From assembly GCF_002154335.2 (NCBI RefSeq), contig NZ_MTPX02000045.1:1-36296 (forward strand): a stretch of DNA of 36,296 bases, in the 5' to 3' direction. The stretch comes from Actinomyces ruminis (GTDB lineage Bacteria > Actinomycetota > Actinomycetes > Actinomycetales > Actinomycetaceae). Below the pieces are notes generated by a model. That model saw only the letters and a list, made by a program, of their open reading frames with translations, was not told the origin of the DNA and did no database searches. Shown here one piece after another: positions 36,218 to 36,296 of this stretch; the first letter of the stretch is position 1; each line of letters begins with the position of its first letter. The position numbers and the translations under genes were made by a program.

Positions 36218-36296
36218 ACCGCCGTCTGCTCGCCTGGCCGCCGCCGGTGCGGGCACGGCGCTTGCGGCAGCTGCCTGCGTGCCCGCCGCGGGGCGG
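36214..36296 (+). CDS. Possible lipoprotein or exported protein, N-terminal fragment
   Basis: GTG 36214 overlaps the oxidoreductase stop (GTGA). It reads VNRRLLAW, a basic start of a signal peptide. In the same frame proline- and arginine-rich sequence follows, but one frame over the sequence reads AAGAGTALAAAACVPAAG, a convincing hydrophobic region with a lipobox-like AAAC. One missing base in the CCGCCGCC run would join them. The gene is cut by the right edge. Tentative. Confidence 0.3.
   Translation, partial: MNRRLLAWPPPVRARRLRQLPACPPRG

Overview
The window is high-GC DNA from an actinobacterium, probably an Actinomyces relative (order Actinomycetales). This is inferred from G/C-ending codons, a mycobacterial-type WbbL rhamnosyltransferase, three LytR-CpsA-Psr (LCP) proteins, and many starts of the leaderless type (a TANNNT box 6-7 nt before ATG/GTG).

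Layout. (1) 1-6057, minus strand: an overlapping operon of three glycosyltransferases, an ABC exporter and a phosphotransferase-like gene that runs off the left edge. (2) 6058-7135: two palindromes and a decayed DUF6270 gene. (3) 7136-20110: branched-chain amino acid genes cimA, ilvB, ilvN, ilvC, leuB and ilvE, plus an AspT/SucE-family exchanger. With LeuCD and IlvD, which are not in the window, this set would make isoleucine by the citramalate route. Between ilvC and leuB sits a small island (14373-17764): one intact SMC/RecF-like ATPase, then a broken ATPase paralogue and a broken TOPRIM-like partner. It looks like the remains of a split ATPase/TOPRIM defence system. (4) 20187-31809: LCP protein, DedA, GtrA, PIG-V-like membrane glycosyltransferase, purK, purE, galE, two more LCP proteins and wbbL. 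(5) 32153-36296: DPM1-like glycosyltransferase with DUF2304, then a WbpD/WbpE/WbpB-like set for a diacetamido-uronic acid sugar nucleotide and the start of a possible lipoprotein. Regions 1, 4 and 5 are mostly envelope glycan genes.

The most unusual feature is a set of four intergenic arrays (17595-17683, 21362-21458, 27463-27615, 31912-32037). In each, a 7-11 bp word is repeated at an exact pitch of 19 bp (20 bp in the first) in one orientation, then repeated inverted at the same pitch, so the whole can fold into one long hairpin. The word differs from locus to locus. Three of the four lie between convergent genes. I do not recognise a described element with this design.

Caution on sequence quality: eleven otherwise well-conserved genes carry single frame disruptions, nearly all explained by one missing base in a short homopolymer. 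Restoring that base gives proteins of normal length. These look like sequencing or assembly indels, so the genes are annotated as intact in intent. The DUF6270 gene and the second ATPase/TOPRIM pair carry several different lesions and look genuinely decayed.
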